From: an uncultured Bacteroides sp.
GTDB lineage: Bacteria > Bacteroidota > Bacteroidia > Bacteroidales > Bacteroidaceae
Direction of reading: 5' to 3'
DNA: 8,183 bases
Assembly (NCBI GenBank): GCA_937890825.1
Contig: CALADS010000055.1
Location: forward strand, 1 to 8,183
A program made the translations under genes and the position numbers. Under the pieces are notes generated by a model. That model searched no databases. It saw only the letters and a list, made by a program, of their open reading frames with translations, and was not told the origin of the DNA. Positions 7,728-8,183 of the stretch are shown here, piece after piece (within the stretch, counting starts at the first letter, position 1; each line of letters begins with the position of its first letter).

Positions 7728-7943
7728 TTACTCTTTCAAAGGCCAAAGCAGGTCTTTTATTTCCACATCAAGAACCTGCGCTATTTCGCGCAACATCTCA
7801 AGAGAAGGCTGAGAAGTATTCGTGCACCACTTTGAAACGGTAGCTTGGTCTTTTCCCAGTTTTTCAGCCAACCATTTATTGGTGTGTTTCTTTTCAGCCA
7901 AAACTACTTTCAGCCTATTTATATCTTTTCTTTGTTCCATCAT
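7728..7943 (-). CDS. XRE/Cro-type helix-turn-helix regulator, probable controller protein
   Basis: This 71-residue protein is essentially one helix-turn-helix domain. Helix 2 is TNKWLAEKLG (21-30) and the recognition helix follows as DQATVSKWC (32-40); QPSLEMLREIAQVLDVEIKDLL (45-66) is the typical XRE C-terminal helix pair. There is no effector or peptidase domain, so it should act as a dimeric repressor or activator on DNA. Two adjacent ATGs (7943 and 7940) are equally possible; the difference is one Met. It is the first gene of the operon, like controller proteins of restriction-modification systems, and probably regulates its own promoter and thus the helicase genes behind it. The promoter candidate and inverted repeat just upstream are its likely targets. 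The 38-bp gap to the next gene contains a TAGCATAGCAT repeat but no terminator. Family call firm, autoregulation inferred. Confidence 0.9.
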   Translation of the reverse strand: MMEQRKDINRLKVVLAEKKHTNKWLAEKLGKDQATVSKWCTNTSQPSLEMLREIAQVLDVEIKDLLWPLKE

Positions 7944-7965
7944 AAACTTTATTTAGGACTTCAGG

Positions 7966-7992
7966 CAAAGTTAAACATTAATCCTCATCAAA
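7966..7992 (-). promoter_or_regulatory. Bacteroidetes-type promoter for the operon
   Basis: On the minus strand TAACTTTG (7973-7966) matches the Bacteroidetes -7 consensus TAnnTTTG exactly and lies 22 bases before the first ATG of the XRE gene, which would give a leader of roughly 15 bases. A TTTG (7992-7989) can serve as the -33 element, but the spacer is only 15 bp where about 19 is usual, so the promoter may be weak or dependent on a regulator. No other -7 match is seen between here and the terminator. Confidence 0.6.
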
Positions 7993-8020
7993 CCGAATAT
8001 ATCGAGGAGGAAAGCATTAA

Positions 8021-8044
8021 ATATTTGGCGAATTACACAAATAT
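8021..8044. promoter_or_regulatory. 7-bp inverted repeat, possible XRE operator
   Basis: ATATTTG (8021-8027) and CAAATAT (8038-8044) are perfect inverted arms separated by 10 bp, giving half-site centres 17 bp apart. That geometry suits a dimeric helix-turn-helix protein. It lies about 30 bp upstream of the -33 candidate of the operon promoter. It is A/T-rich and could be chance, and binding by the XRE protein is inferred. Confidence 0.35.
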
Positions 8045-8094
8045 CTTTCATATCAGTTCAAAACATACAATGCAACACCTTAAAAGGTTGATAG

Positions 8095-8132
8095 AAAAAA
8101 CGGAGCAGACTGTAACAGCTTGCTCCGTTTTT
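8095..8132 (-). terminator. Strong intrinsic terminator, symmetrical
   Basis: Arms CGGAGCA (8101-8107) and TGCTCCG (8121-8127) are perfectly complementary, and an inner CTG/CAG stem closes on a TAA loop. The outer A6 (8095-8100) and T5 (8128-8132) flank the stem, so it has a U-tract in both directions. On the minus strand it would end the gene that may stop at 8141 and insulate the restriction operon from upstream transcription; on the plus strand no gene ends here. Confidence 0.8.
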
Positions 8133-8140
8133 ACATGTCC

Positions 8141-8183
8141 TCACTTCGCCTTCGGCAACCGGATTTTCTTGTTCTTCTCCTCC
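8141..8183 (-). CDS. Possible C-terminal end of an upstream minus-strand gene
   Basis: One minus-strand frame reads EEKNKKIRLPKAK and stops at TGA (8143-8141), eight bases before the T-run side of the intrinsic terminator. A basic tail, a stop and then a terminator is the arrangement expected for a gene end, but 13 codons are too few to identify a family. Another frame stops at 8131 inside the terminator flank and the third runs through the hairpin; both are less likely. Low confidence, judged on position only. Confidence 0.35.
   Translation of the reverse strand, partial: EEKNKKIRLPKAK

Noticed and set aside
1..7943. BREX, DISARM, Dnd or Hachiman system
   Set aside because: No PglZ, BrxL, DUF1998, DndBCDE or DUF1837-type protein is visible. 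A PLD-like region and a helicase alone do not make DISARM; DUF4391 with a type III-like Mod fits better.
7944..8183. CRISPR array, tRNA, attachment site or riboswitch in the right-hand non-coding region
   Set aside because: No regularly spaced repeats, cloverleaf or known aptamer pattern was found; the region is explained by the promoter, the inverted repeat and the terminator.

Overview
The window looks like a chromosomal defence locus from a Bacteroidales-type bacterium (Bacteroides, Parabacteroides or Prevotella group). The evidence is indirect. Start codons lack Shine-Dalgarno sequences and instead follow A/T-rich leaders. The one clear promoter candidate has the Bacteroidetes -7 form TAnnTTTG. 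The protein types are ones I associate with Bacteroidales restriction loci. No ribosomal or marker gene is present, so the genus is open.

Every supported gene reads on the minus strand, so the operon runs from right to left. At the far right (8141-8183) there may be the last codons of an unrelated upstream gene, closed by a strong intrinsic terminator (8095-8132). A non-coding leader follows (7944-8094), with a 7-bp inverted repeat and a promoter candidate. Then come, in transcription order: a small XRE/Cro-type repressor (7728-7943); a 1084-residue SNF2/RapA-like SF2 helicase with an N-terminal PLD-like region (4435-7689); a 974-residue SF1 UvrD-like ATPase/helicase with a long coiled coil (1496-4420); a 77-residue protein with a basic head and an acidic, tyrosine-rich tail (1224-1457); a DUF4391 protein (554-1231) whose start overlaps the previous stop; and the first 178 residues of a type III-like (beta-class) DNA adenine methyltransferase (1-534), cut by the window edge. 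Gaps are 14 to 38 bp or overlaps, as expected for one transcript. A type III Res endonuclease/helicase gene is expected beyond position 1 but cannot be seen.

Reading the locus together (inference): the methylase marks host DNA, and the PLD-like SNF2 helicase, DUF4391 and the presumed Res form a type III-like restriction set that I recall as recurrent. The UvrD-like gene and the small acidic protein look like additions. The UvrD-like gene is visibly more A/T-rich than the genes on either side, which suggests a different origin. The XRE protein is placed like a controller protein that times expression on entry into a new host. The most novel points are the two-helicase composition, the unusual UvrD-like protein and the bipolar small protein.
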